Of a DNA stretch of 64,000 nt, positions 45,890 through 54,155 are shown piece by piece (positions within the stretch are counted from its first letter, which is position 1; each line of letters opens with the position of its first letter). The stretch lies in assembly GCA_031280615.1 (NCBI GenBank), contig JAITGO010000006.1:62001-126000 (forward strand), given 5' to 3'. The notes beneath the pieces are model-generated. The model was not told the origin of the DNA, made no database searches, and was given only the letters and a program-made list of their open reading frames with translations. Both the position numbers and the translations under genes were made by a program. The stretch is from Desulfobulbus sp. (lineage in GTDB: Bacteria; Desulfobacterota; Desulfobulbia; Desulfobulbales; Desulfobulbaceae).

Positions 45890-48301
45890 ATGACTGAATT
45901 GTACAGCGATAGAGAAACAATAGCGATTATCGGCATGAGTTGCCGTTTTTCCGGCGCCGATACCCCGGAGGCCTTTTGGGCGAATCTGCGGGACGGAGTG
46001 GAAACGCTCTCCACGTTCACCGAAGAACAACTGCGGGCAACCGGCATTCCGGAACAGCTTTACCGACACCCCAACTATGTCAACAAACGGGGCACGATCG
46101 CCGATTACGACCGGTTCGATGCGGAATTCTTCGGCTACAGCGAAGAGGACGCGGTCTACATCGATCCGCAGCAGCGCCTGTTGCTGGCCTGCGCTTACGA
46201 GGCCATGGAAGATGCCGGCCAATTTGCCGACAAATCGGCGGAGACGACCAGCGACATCGCCACCGGCGTGTTCACCAGCCTGCGAACCAGCACCTACACC
46301 GGCGTACTGGCGCCGGTTTTGATCCCCCAGGGAACAGTCAAAAGTTTACAGGCGATCTTGGGCAACGCGGTTGACCAGGGCAGCATGCGCATCGCCTATT
46401 GTCTTGATTTGACCGGTCCCTGCATCAATGTCCAGACCGCTTGTTCCTCCTCATTGGTGGCAGTGCACCTTGCCTGCGAAAGCCTGCAAAGCGGCGAATG
46501 CGACATGACCCTGGCTGGGGCTTCGGCGCTGTTCGTGCCGCAGAACCACGGCTATCTGTACGAGGAAGGGGCGCTGCTCGCCCCGGATGGCCGCTGCCGG
46601 GCATTCGATCTCCGGGCGGGAGGCGTGGTGCCGGGCAGCGGTGCGGGAATCGTGGTGCTCAAGCGCCTGCGGGACGCCCTGGCCAACCGGGACCAGATCC
46701 ATGCGGTGATCCGGGGAACCGCCGTCAACAACAGCGGCATGGCCAGGGTCGATTACCGTTCACCCAGCCCGGAAGGACAGGCCGCGGTGATCGGCGAGGC
46801 CATGGCCATGGCTGGGGTCGATCCCCGGACGGTTTCCTACGTGGAAGCCAATGGCACCGGCACCTTCATCGGCGATTCCATCGAAATCGAATCGCTGGCC
46901 AGGGCCTTTGGCGGTACAAGCGAAGCCCCGTACTGCGGCATCGGTTCGGTCAAAACCAATATCGGCCATCTGACCCAGGCTGCCGGCATCGCCGGGTTGA
47001 TCAAGACGATCCTCGCTCTCAAGCATGGCGAGTTGCCGCCCAGCCTTCATTACGAAACCCCCAATCCCCAGTTGCAAGGCACCCCTTTTTACGTGGTGGA
47101 CCGCTTGCGCCCCTGGCCGGAAAGCAGCGGCCACCCCAGACGGGCGGGAGTGAACGCCTTTGCCATCGGCGGCACCAACGCCCATGTCGTCTTGGAGGAA
47201 GCGCCGAAGCCCGAGGAGCCGACAGCGCTCGAAACTCCCCCGGAATCGGGCTGCCGCCTGTTGACCCTGTCGGCAAAAAGCACGGCGGCGCTTGCACAAC
47301 TGATCGAAAAATATCGCCATTTTTTAGCCACGCATCCGGAAGCAGCGTTTGCCGACATCTGTTGGACCAGCAACGTGGGCAGGCCGCACTATCGCCATCG
47401 GCTGGCGCTGGCCGCCGCCGACCACAAGGCGCTGGCCATTGCCCTGGACACGGCCGTGCCGCTGTCGGCGGAAGAAAACACGCGGCTGACGCAAGCGGAA
47501 CATCCGACATTTTTTTTGTTTTCCGACCGCGTTGCCGACCAAGGCTATCGGCTTTTCCATGCGGCCCATCCCGGATTCGGCGCGGTGATCGATGCCTGCC
47601 AGCCCCTGTTCGCCCACCTGACGAGCCTTTCCCTTCATGCCGTTTTGGCCGGCGAATCAGCAGTGCATGACGAACTCGCCCGGCAATGCCTTGCCTATGT
47701 GGTGCAGCGTGGACTGGCCGCCCTGTGGATATCCTGGGGAGTACGGCCGGATGCGGTTGCCGGATGCGGCATCGGACGTTTTACGGCTTCTTGCCTGGCC
47801 GCAGGCATCGTCCCCGAGCAAGGCCTGGAACTGCTGGCACGGTCGCCGGAGGACGAATTCGATTCCATCGATGTGCGGCAGACCGGCATTTCGTTGCTGG
47901 GGCCGGACGGCCGCGCCGAGGAACCCAGGCCGGATCGGCGCTTTGAGTTGCCCGGGCGGGAAACGGCATCACCCGGTGCCGAACTTGCCGGTTTGATCCA
48001 ACAGCAAGCCGGCTGTTTTGTGGAAATCGGCGCGGCTTCTTCTTGCTTTGCCCCTTGGAAAACCTCGGTGGTTCATCGAGGGCTGTGGCTGGCCGCACCC
48101 GGTCCGAACGAGGAACCGCAGGGCCACACGGTCCGGGCCCTGGCCCGCTATTACGAGGCCGGTGCCGATGTCGATTGGCTGGGGTATGGCGCGGGCAGCG
48201 GCGGACGGCGCATTTCCCTGCCCACCTATCCCTTTGCCGGGAAAATCTGCTGGTTCGGGTTGCGGGACGGATCGACTCCCGCGTCACTCCATAAAAAATA
48301 A
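45890..48301 (+). CDS. Degenerate ketosynthase-acyltransferase protein
   Basis: An 803-residue protein that resembles the start of a type I PKS module (as in HMWP1) but ends after the post-AT linker. KS, about 1-430: the nucleophile is present (TACSSS, Cys185) and so is the second His (NIGHL, His360), but the first His is Asn321 (EANGTGT for EAHGTGT). AT, about 490-790: the GHSxG motif reads GCGIG, with Gly627 at the nucleophile position, and the N-terminal GQGxQ is also lost. The usual C-terminal LPTYPF linker motif remains. No MT, KR or ACP follows; the next gene begins 18 bp later. The frame is open over its full length, so it seems kept under selection. It probably cannot extend with malonate and may instead accept or release the NRPS chain. 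Confidence 0.88.
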   Translation: MTELYSDRETIAIIGMSCRFSGADTPEAFWANLRDGVETLSTFTEEQLRATGIPEQLYRHPNYVNKRGTIADYDRFDAEFFGYSEEDAVYIDPQQRLLLACAYEAMEDAGQFADKSAETTSDIATGVFTSLRTSTYTGVLAPVLIPQGTVKSLQAILGNAVDQGSMRIAYCLDLTGPCINVQTACSSSLVAVHLACESLQSGECDMTLAGASALFVPQNHGYLYEEGALLAPDGRCRAFDLRAGGVVPGSGAGIVVLKRLRDALANRDQIHAVIRGTAVNNSGMARVDYRSPSPEGQAAVIGEAMAMAGVDPRTVSYVEANGTGTFIGDSIEIESLARAFGGTSEAPYCGIGSVKTNIGHLTQAAGIAGLIKTILALKHGELPPSLHYETPNPQLQGTPFYVVDRLRPWPESSGHPRRAGVNAFAIGGTNAHVVLEEAPKPEEPTALETPPESGCRLLTLSAKSTAALAQLIEKYRHFLATHPEAAFADICWTSNVGRPHYRHRLALAAADHKALAIALDTAVPLSAEENTRLTQAEHPTFFLFSDRVADQGYRLFHAAHPGFGAVIDACQPLFAHLTSLSLHAVLAGESAVHDELARQCLAYVVQRGLAALWISWGVRPDAVAGCGIGRFTASCLAAGIVPEQGLELLARSPEDEFDSIDVRQTGISLLGPDGRAEEPRPDRRFELPGRETASPGAELAGLIQQQAGCFVEIGAASSCFAPWKTSVVHRGLWLAAPGPNEEPQGHTVRALARYYEAGADVDWLGYGAGSGGRRISLPTYPFAGKICWFGLRDGSTPASLHKK

Positions 48302-48319
48302 CATCGTAAGGATACATGC

Positions 48320-49645
48320 ATGGCAACGACACAAACGATGACCGCCGAGGTGGTTGTGGTCGGTTCCGGTCCGGGCGGCGCGGCGGTGGCCAGGAAACTG
48401 AGCGCCGCCGGCAAACGGGTGATCGTCCTCGAATGGGGAAACGACCATCCGCCAAACCCCGGACCATGGGCCAGCCCCATCCGGTATTTCGGTGGCTTGC
48501 GCCTGCTGAAAAAAAGCGTCATGCGCACCGGTTCCGAGCCGGTCATGAAAATGGTCCGGGGGTTGACCACCGGCGGCAGCACCATGATGTACGCCGGAGT
48601 GTGCGAAGAACCGCCTTGGGAAAAATTCAGGGCGCACGGCATCGATCTCGAGGACGAGATTCGGGCCATCAAAAACGACATCGTCATCAGGCCGCTGACG
48701 GACGGACAGCTGGGCGAAAAGGCGGGGATGCTGGCCCAATCGGCCCGGCAACTCGGTTTGCCCTGGAAGAATTGCGATCGTTTTTTCGTCGATCCCGCCA
48801 AATTCAAGCAAGGATCCCTGTTCATGGGCGACCGGACCGGCGCACGCTGGGATGCGCGCCGCTGGGTGCTCGAGGCGGTCGGCAATGGCGCCACCTTGTT
48901 AAATGCCACCCGTTGCGAAAAAGTATTGATCGAGAGTAACCGGGCCGTCGGAGTGGAGGCGGTGCACAGGCGCAAGGGGACTGTCCGGATTTGCGCCGAA
49001 ACCATCGTCCTGGCTGCGGGCGGCATCGGCTCGCCGCAGATTTTGAGAAATTCCGGCTTGGCCGAGGCCGGACATTCCCTGTTCAACGATCCCTACGTGA
49101 TTGCTTTCGGTTATGTCGACGGCAAGCGGCAATTGTCCGGCCAAAGCGAATCCAACCGCCAGGCAGGAGTACTGCTCGAACACGGTGTGACCCTGGCCGA
49201 TGCGACCGTTCCAGGCATGGTCTATATGCAGATGTTGCGGGAGCAGGGGATTCGGGGCCGGATGTTCGCGGGCAAGCAGGCCCTGTCCCTGTTGGTCGAG
49301 ATCGCCGACGACAGCAACGGCTCGCTGGATGCCCAAGGCAAGATCCACAAGCCCTTGACCGCAAGCGATTGCAATAAACTCGAATACGGCAAACGGCTGG
49401 CCAAGGACGTCCTGGAGAACGCTGGGGCGAGAGATATCTGGTTTTCCCGGATTTCGGCGGTGCATCCGGCTGGAACCTGCCGGATTGGCGATATTGTCGA
49501 TGCCAATCTCAAGACCCGGTTCGACAATCTCTACGTGGCCGATGCCAGCGTTCTGCCCGAATCCCTGGCCGTGCCGCCGGTACTGACCATCCTTGCCTTG
49601 GGCGGGCGGCTGGCCGGCCATCTTCTCCATGTCCGGCGGAGTTGA
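48320..49645 (+). CDS. GMC-family FAD-dependent oxidoreductase
   Basis: A 441-residue flavoenzyme. An N-terminal dinucleotide-binding fold EVVVVGSGPGGAAVA (about 10-24) is followed by the E at the end of the second strand (VIVLEWG) and GLTTGGSTMMYAG, a typical FAD-contact loop. The C-terminal HPAGTCRIG and DNLYVADASVLPESLA are the GMC signature with the catalytic His region. GMC enzymes oxidise alcohols, but oxidation of a thiazoline or thiazolidine ring or a dehydrogenation is possible here. It lies between the ketosynthase and reductase genes. Yersiniabactin and pyochelin clusters lack such a gene, so it probably marks a new tailoring step. Confidence 0.88.
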   Translation: MATTQTMTAEVVVVGSGPGGAAVARKLSAAGKRVIVLEWGNDHPPNPGPWASPIRYFGGLRLLKKSVMRTGSEPVMKMVRGLTTGGSTMMYAGVCEEPPWEKFRAHGIDLEDEIRAIKNDIVIRPLTDGQLGEKAGMLAQSARQLGLPWKNCDRFFVDPAKFKQGSLFMGDRTGARWDARRWVLEAVGNGATLLNATRCEKVLIESNRAVGVEAVHRRKGTVRICAETIVLAAGGIGSPQILRNSGLAEAGHSLFNDPYVIAFGYVDGKRQLSGQSESNRQAGVLLEHGVTLADATVPGMVYMQMLREQGIRGRMFAGKQALSLLVEIADDSNGSLDAQGKIHKPLTASDCNKLEYGKRLAKDVLENAGARDIWFSRISAVHPAGTCRIGDIVDANLKTRFDNLYVADASVLPESLAVPPVLTILALGGRLAGHLLHVRRS

Positions 49646-49650
49646 ACGCG

Positions 49651-50832
49651 ATGCGATCCAAACCTCGAGTGCTCGTTTGCGGCACCAATTACGGCCGGTT
49701 TTATCTTTCCGCTTTTGTGCGGCAACCATACGACTTCGAGCTTGCCGGCATCCTGGCGGCGGGGAGCGGTCGGTCGCGTGCCCTGGCGCAGGAACTGGGC
49801 GTGCCCCTGTACACGAACACCGCCCAGCTGCCTGGAGATATCGACATGGCCTGCGTGGCCGTCAAGTCGACCCTGTTGGGCGGCAACGGCACCAGAATCG
49901 CCATGGAATTGCTGCAGCGGGGCATCCATATCGTCCAGGAGCATCCGCTCCATCCCGCGGATCTGCTCGAATGCCTGCGTCTGTCGCGCCGGCTGGGGAT
50001 GCACTACCATGTCAACAGCCACTTTGTGCATGTCCGGGCAGTGCAAACCTTCATCGATTATGCGCGGCAGAGCAGCCGCCACGAACGGCCGCTGTTCATC
50101 GACATCACCACCGCCCTGCCGTATTCCGCCCTGGATATCGTGGGCCAGGCCTTGGGCGGTCTCGAGCCGTTCGCCCTGCGCGATTCTTTCGGCCAAGAAA
50201 TCGCAGCGGCCGCTTGGCCAGAGACCGGTCCGGCACCGTTCAAATGTATCGAAGGCACCTTGGCTGGCATACCGGTCTATCTGAAAATACAACATTATTT
50301 CGATCCGGACGACGCAGTGCACAACTACCTCGTCATGCACCGGATCTGCATCGGTTCGGAAAGCGGCAACGTTGTTTTGCTCAGCCCCTTCGGCCCCGTG
50401 ATCTGGACCCAGGGGTATCCCCGATCCGGCTCGCCGGAGCTGTCGCCCCATGGGCATGAGCCGGATACGGTCATGGGGCGCCATCTTCACGCCGGTCGCC
50501 GGGCCGGCCACGAGCCGACCACGGTGCAGTTTACTCCGGGAGACGCGCCGTCCTATGCCGACATCTTCGCCATCCACTGGCCGGAAGGCATTCATGGCGC
50601 GCTTGCCACGCTCCGGCATGCGGTCGAATCCCGTGAAATTCCCGTATTTCAGAGTGAGTCGTATTTGGTGGCGCTGGCCAATTTGTGGGTCGCGGCGATG
50701 CGTCAGTGCGGCAAGCCGCGGCATGTCCGCCGGAAAGAGGCGATCCGTGCCGTGCCCGATCCGATCCTCTATCGGGAAGACCGCTTCTCTTTGGACAACT
50801 CCAACCGCAAGGAGACCTGGACATGCGATTGA
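49651..50832 (+). CDS. ybtU: Thiazolinyl imine reductase (YbtU/Irp3/PchG-like)
   Basis: A 393-residue Gfo/Idh-type NADPH reductase. The nucleotide-binding loop is VLVCGTNYGRFYL at the N-terminus, and VQEHPLHPADLLECLRLS and YHVNSHFVH are recognisable stretches of the YbtU/PchG family. In yersiniabactin and pyochelin synthesis it reduces one carrier-bound thiazoline to a thiazolidine. Here four thiazolines are available and the sequence does not reveal which one is reduced. ATG 49651 with GGAG upstream is used; a TTG at 49642 overlaps the previous stop. The 3' end overlaps the thioesterase start by 10 bp. The symbol is borrowed from Yersinia. Confidence 0.9.
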   Translation: MRSKPRVLVCGTNYGRFYLSAFVRQPYDFELAGILAAGSGRSRALAQELGVPLYTNTAQLPGDIDMACVAVKSTLLGGNGTRIAMELLQRGIHIVQEHPLHPADLLECLRLSRRLGMHYHVNSHFVHVRAVQTFIDYARQSSRHERPLFIDITTALPYSALDIVGQALGGLEPFALRDSFGQEIAAAAWPETGPAPFKCIEGTLAGIPVYLKIQHYFDPDDAVHNYLVMHRICIGSESGNVVLLSPFGPVIWTQGYPRSGSPELSPHGHEPDTVMGRHLHAGRRAGHEPTTVQFTPGDAPSYADIFAIHWPEGIHGALATLRHAVESREIPVFQSESYLVALANLWVAAMRQCGKPRHVRRKEAIRAVPDPILYREDRFSLDNSNRKETWTCD

Positions 50833-51686
50833 ACCATTCCTCTCACACTCCCTGGATTTTTCCCCCATCCCCCGGTTCGGAGCCTGATTTCAGGTTGTTT
50901 TGTTTTCCTTATGCGGGCGGGGGAGCGTCGATATTTCGCCAATGGCAAGAACACCTACCCGTTGGCGTGCAGGTCTGCGGCGTGCAGCTGCCGGGACGGG
51001 AAAACAGGATCGCCGAGGCGCCCCACACCGATCTTCGGCTGCTGGTGGAACAGATGTTTGCAGGCTTGCTGCCTTTTCTGAACAAACCCTTTGCCTTTTT
51101 CGGCCACAGCCTGGGCGCGAAACTCGCCTTTGAACTGGCCCGTTTGCTGCGCAAGAAGCATCAACCGCAACCCCGGCATCTCTTTGTCGCCGGCAGCCGG
51201 GCGCCGCATTTGCGGGAACCGCGTCCGCTCCATCAATTGCCGGAACATGTTTTCATCGAGGAATTACGCCGCTACGAGGCTACCCCTGAAGTGTTGCTTG
51301 CAAACAAGGAGCTCATGGCCTTCTACCTGCCGCTCTTGCGCGCGGATTTTACCGTGGACGAAACCTATGTGTATGCCGAGGAAGCGCCGTTGCCATGTCC
51401 GCTGACGGTGTACGGCGGTTTGGCGGACAAGGAGGTGGCGCAGGAAGAACTCGAGACCTGGCAGCGGCACAGCACCGGTGTTTTTTGCTGCCGCATGTTT
51501 GCGGGCAACCATTTTTTCATCAAAAGTGCCCAGGACTTGGTGCTCGTCGAGTTGCGCCGCCATATCTCAGGTTTGTTGCGTCAGCCGGAAAGCGACCGAT
51601 CGCATGCCGTTATTAGCGGTCAAACACCGGCGCATGCCGATCGTGCATCCGAACGTTTCGGTGGAAATTCACTTCCATCGCCTTGA
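50823..51686 (+). CDS. ybtT: Type II thioesterase (YbtT/PchC-like)
   Basis: A 287-residue alpha/beta hydrolase that removes misloaded groups from carrier proteins. The oxyanion-region FCFPYAGGGASIF and the nucleophile elbow GHSLG (Ser96) are clear, and the catalytic His lies in GNHFFIK. The C-terminal ~30 residues extend past the family core and are encoded in the overlap with the next gene. Because the NRPS has no terminal thioesterase, this free enzyme could also release the finished chain, though family members are usually editors. ATG 50823 lies inside the end of the reductase gene. The symbol is borrowed from Yersinia. Confidence 0.9.
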   Translation: MRLNHSSHTPWIFPPSPGSEPDFRLFCFPYAGGGASIFRQWQEHLPVGVQVCGVQLPGRENRIAEAPHTDLRLLVEQMFAGLLPFLNKPFAFFGHSLGAKLAFELARLLRKKHQPQPRHLFVAGSRAPHLREPRPLHQLPEHVFIEELRRYEATPEVLLANKELMAFYLPLLRADFTVDETYVYAEEAPLPCPLTVYGGLADKEVAQEELETWQRHSTGVFCCRMFAGNHFFIKSAQDLVLVELRRHISGLLRQPESDRSHAVISGQTPAHADRASERFGGNSLPSP

Positions 51687-52404
51687 GCGACAGTGGTTGC
51701 TGTCGCCCGAACCGGTGGGAGTGAACGACAAGGCCATCCAGCTGTATCTGTTTGACTGCGATCAGCTCCACGATCTACCGCAGCACGCTTGTTCCGGGCT
51801 ATCGGCGGATGAATGGCAGCGGGCCGCACGATTTCGTTTTGATCGAGACCGGCATCGGTTCATCCTGGTGCGTAGCGTACTGCGACGCCTGTTGGCACAT
51901 TGCCTGGACATCTCGCCCGGCAAGATGCGGCTAACCTGCAACGCCTGGGGCAAGCCTTTATTGTGTGGGATGCAAGACGGCGAAGGTCTGGCGTTCAACG
52001 TCTCGCACACTCAAGGGTTGGCCTGTATCGCGCTGGCCCTGGGGTGTCGAATCGGGGTCGATGTGGAACGAATTCGCCCTGTTTGCGAATATGCGGAAAT
52101 TGCGCAGTCGTTTTTCACTGCCAGGGAATCTGCCGCCATCGAGAGCTGCGTCACCGCCGAGCAACAGGCATTCTTTTTTTCCCTTTGGAGCAGGAAAGAA
52201 GCCTTCTTGAAGGCCACGGGCCAAGGTTTGAGCCGTTCGCTCGCTTCGTTCGATGTGCCGCCGGTGGTTGCATTGCCTCCACTTGGCGTGCACCAAGCCG
52301 TGCACGTGTATGCTGCGCCCTTATCGAGGCCGATGTTGGTCTCCTTTACTCCGGAACCGGGAGTTGCCGGTGCCCTGGCCGTCATCGGCGGCGCTCGCTA
52401 TTGA
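51604..52404 (+). CDS. Sfp-type 4'-phosphopantetheinyl transferase
   Basis: A protein of about 266 residues that converts apo carrier domains to holo form with CoA. Family motifs in order: WGKPLL (about 115), FNVSHTQGL (131), GVDVERI (151-157, with the Mg ligands Asp and Glu) and FSLWSRKEAFLKATGQGL. Length fits the Sfp/EntD class. The start is uncertain: ATG 51604 overlaps the thioesterase gene by 83 bp, and ATG 51634 is the alternative. It ends the biosynthetic array and overlaps convergent malQ by 7 bp. The five carrier domains of the NRPS are its obvious substrates. Confidence 0.88.
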   Translation: MPLLAVKHRRMPIVHPNVSVEIHFHRLERQWLLSPEPVGVNDKAIQLYLFDCDQLHDLPQHACSGLSADEWQRAARFRFDRDRHRFILVRSVLRRLLAHCLDISPGKMRLTCNAWGKPLLCGMQDGEGLAFNVSHTQGLACIALALGCRIGVDVERIRPVCEYAEIAQSFFTARESAAIESCVTAEQQAFFFSLWSRKEAFLKATGQGLSRSLASFDVPPVVALPPLGVHQAVHVYAAPLSRPMLVSFTPEPGVAGALAVIGGARY

Positions 52405-53963
52405 GACTGGCAATCGGTCGGTTGCGGCAGCCTGCCGAACAAATCGGTCAAGCTGTGCAGCCAGGCCGCGACTTCAGCGTTGAGGTAGCGGCCGGCGCAT
52501 CGCCACTGCCAATTGTCGGCAAGAATGCCGGGGACGTTCAGGCGGCAGTCGTTGCCAAAGCCGAGCACATCCTGCATCGGCAGCATCGCGAGATTGGCCG
52601 GCGCGGACAGGGCAAGGTGGATCAGTTCCTGATGGAAGGAACCGGCATGGTCGTCGTTCCGGTTGACGAACCGCTTGGCCCGTTGTTTGCTCTCCCCGGT
52701 AACCTCAGGGCTGAGAAACCAGCCGACCGCAGTGTCGTTGTCGTGGGTGCCGGTGTAGACCACGCTGTTTTTTTCAATATTGTAGGGAAGATACGTGTTC
52801 CGGGGATTGCCGTCGAAGGCAAAAAGCAGGATCTTCATTCCCGGATAGCCCAGGTTGTCCCGCAATAACGCCACGTCCGGAGTGATCAGGCCGAGATCCT
52901 CGGCAATGATGGACATTCCCCCCAACCGTCGATCCATTTCTTCGAAAAAGGGCTGGCCCGGACCCGGCAGCCAGCGACCGTTGATGGCGGTTTCCTCCAT
53001 CGCATCAACCGCCCAATAGGCCGAAAATCCTCGGAAATGGTCGATACGGAGTGTGTCGGCCAGCAGGAAATTCAGCCGTAGGCGCTGTTCCCACCAATCC
53101 CACAGTTGAGTGCGGATTGCCGCATCGTCGGCGCTCCAGCGATAGAGCGGATTGCCCCAGCGCTGTCCGGTGGCGCTGAAGTAATCGGGCGGCACTCCGG
53201 CCACATCGGTTGAGGTGCCGCTGTCGTCGAGCTGGAAAATTCCCTGATTGGCCCAGACATCGGAGCTGTCCAATGCCACATAGATGGGCAGGTCTCCAAT
53301 GAGGCCAATGCCTTGTTGCTGCGCATAGTTCCGCAATGCCGTCCATTGATCGAAAAAAAGGTGTTGGTTGAACACCACGGCGTCGATCTGGTCCTGCAGG
53401 GCGCGTTGGGCCTGGGCCAGCGCCCCGGGTCGGCGTTGGCGAATGTCTTCCGGCCACTCGTACCACGGTTTGTCGCGATAACGCTGCTTGAGGGCCACGA
53501 ACAGGGCATAATCGATGCACCAGGGATGGCTGCGTACAAACTCTTTGAGCAAGTCGGCCCGGTCGGAACGGCGCTGAAACCGCTGCCACGCCAAGGCCAG
53601 CAGTTTGTTTTTGTGCTGGGCGGCCCGGTCGTAGTCGACGCTGTATTCGGAAAAGTCCGGAGGTTCGGCCTCTTCCGGCCGAAGCAGATCCTGGCCCACC
53701 AGCAGTTCGGGGCTGATCAGCAGCGGGGAGCCGGCAAAGGCCGAAGGGCTCATGTAGGGGGAATTGCCGAACAGCGGGTTGACGGGACCGATGGGCAGAA
53801 TCTGCCAGCAGCTTTGGCCACCTGCCTTGAGAAAATCGATAAACCGCCGGGCGGATGGCCCCAGGTCGCCGATGCCATGGGGGCCGGGAAGGGAGAAAAT
53901 CGGCAGCAAAATTCCGCTTGACCTTTGTTGGAGAATGTTTACGAATGTTCCATTGTTCTTCAT
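52398..53963 (-). CDS. malQ: 4-alpha-glucanotransferase (amylomaltase)
   Basis: A 521-residue GH77 enzyme that moves glucan segments between maltodextrins. Characteristic motifs include LPIGPVNPLFGNSPYMS (the 250s-type substrate loop), GDLPIYVALDSSDVWAN, ADTLRIDHFRGF with the nucleophile Asp, IIAEDLGLITPDV with the acid/base Glu, and YTGTHDNDT. The length is typical of the short bacterial amylomaltase. ATG 53963 is used, with a GGA-containing purine stretch before it; an in-frame TTG lies 27 bp upstream. It points toward and overlaps the PPTase gene and marks the edge of the metallophore locus. Confidence 0.94.
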   Translation of the reverse strand: MKNNGTFVNILQQRSSGILLPIFSLPGPHGIGDLGPSARRFIDFLKAGGQSCWQILPIGPVNPLFGNSPYMSPSAFAGSPLLISPELLVGQDLLRPEEAEPPDFSEYSVDYDRAAQHKNKLLALAWQRFQRRSDRADLLKEFVRSHPWCIDYALFVALKQRYRDKPWYEWPEDIRQRRPGALAQAQRALQDQIDAVVFNQHLFFDQWTALRNYAQQQGIGLIGDLPIYVALDSSDVWANQGIFQLDDSGTSTDVAGVPPDYFSATGQRWGNPLYRWSADDAAIRTQLWDWWEQRLRLNFLLADTLRIDHFRGFSAYWAVDAMEETAINGRWLPGPGQPFFEEMDRRLGGMSIIAEDLGLITPDVALLRDNLGYPGMKILLFAFDGNPRNTYLPYNIEKNSVVYTGTHDNDTAVGWFLSPEVTGESKQRAKRFVNRNDDHAGSFHQELIHLALSAPANLAMLPMQDVLGFGNDCRLNVPGILADNWQWRCAGRYLNAEVAAWLHSLTDLFGRLPQPTDCQSQ

Positions 53964-54067
53964 ATTTTTATTTTCCGTCCGAGGAAACAAGGGGCTTGCG
54001 GCGTGAGTGCCCAGTCGATGAAAAGGGTCGCGTCTCTATTTTTTTTCGCATGAAGGGTACTCTCCGG

Positions 54068-54095
54068 TTGCTTTTTTCTTGCAAGAGAGTATTCT
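54068..54095 (+). promoter_or_regulatory. Possible promoter of the sigma factor gene
   Basis: TTGCTT (54068-54073) and TATTCT (54090-54095) are separated by 16 bp, 60 bp before the start codon. Both hexamers deviate from consensus by two bases. The region is T-rich. Confidence 0.3.
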
Positions 54096-54155
54096 ATAAA
54101 ATTCTTTTTGTCTTTAAAACCTTTGTGTCCACGCACAAATCGATAGGAGAAGGCG

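Noticed and set aside
48302..48319. Continuation of the KS-AT gene into a longer PKS broken by a frameshift
   Set aside because: Only 18 bp separate it from the GMC gene, and the downstream frames contain no MT, KR or ACP motifs, so the protein truly ends after the AT linker.
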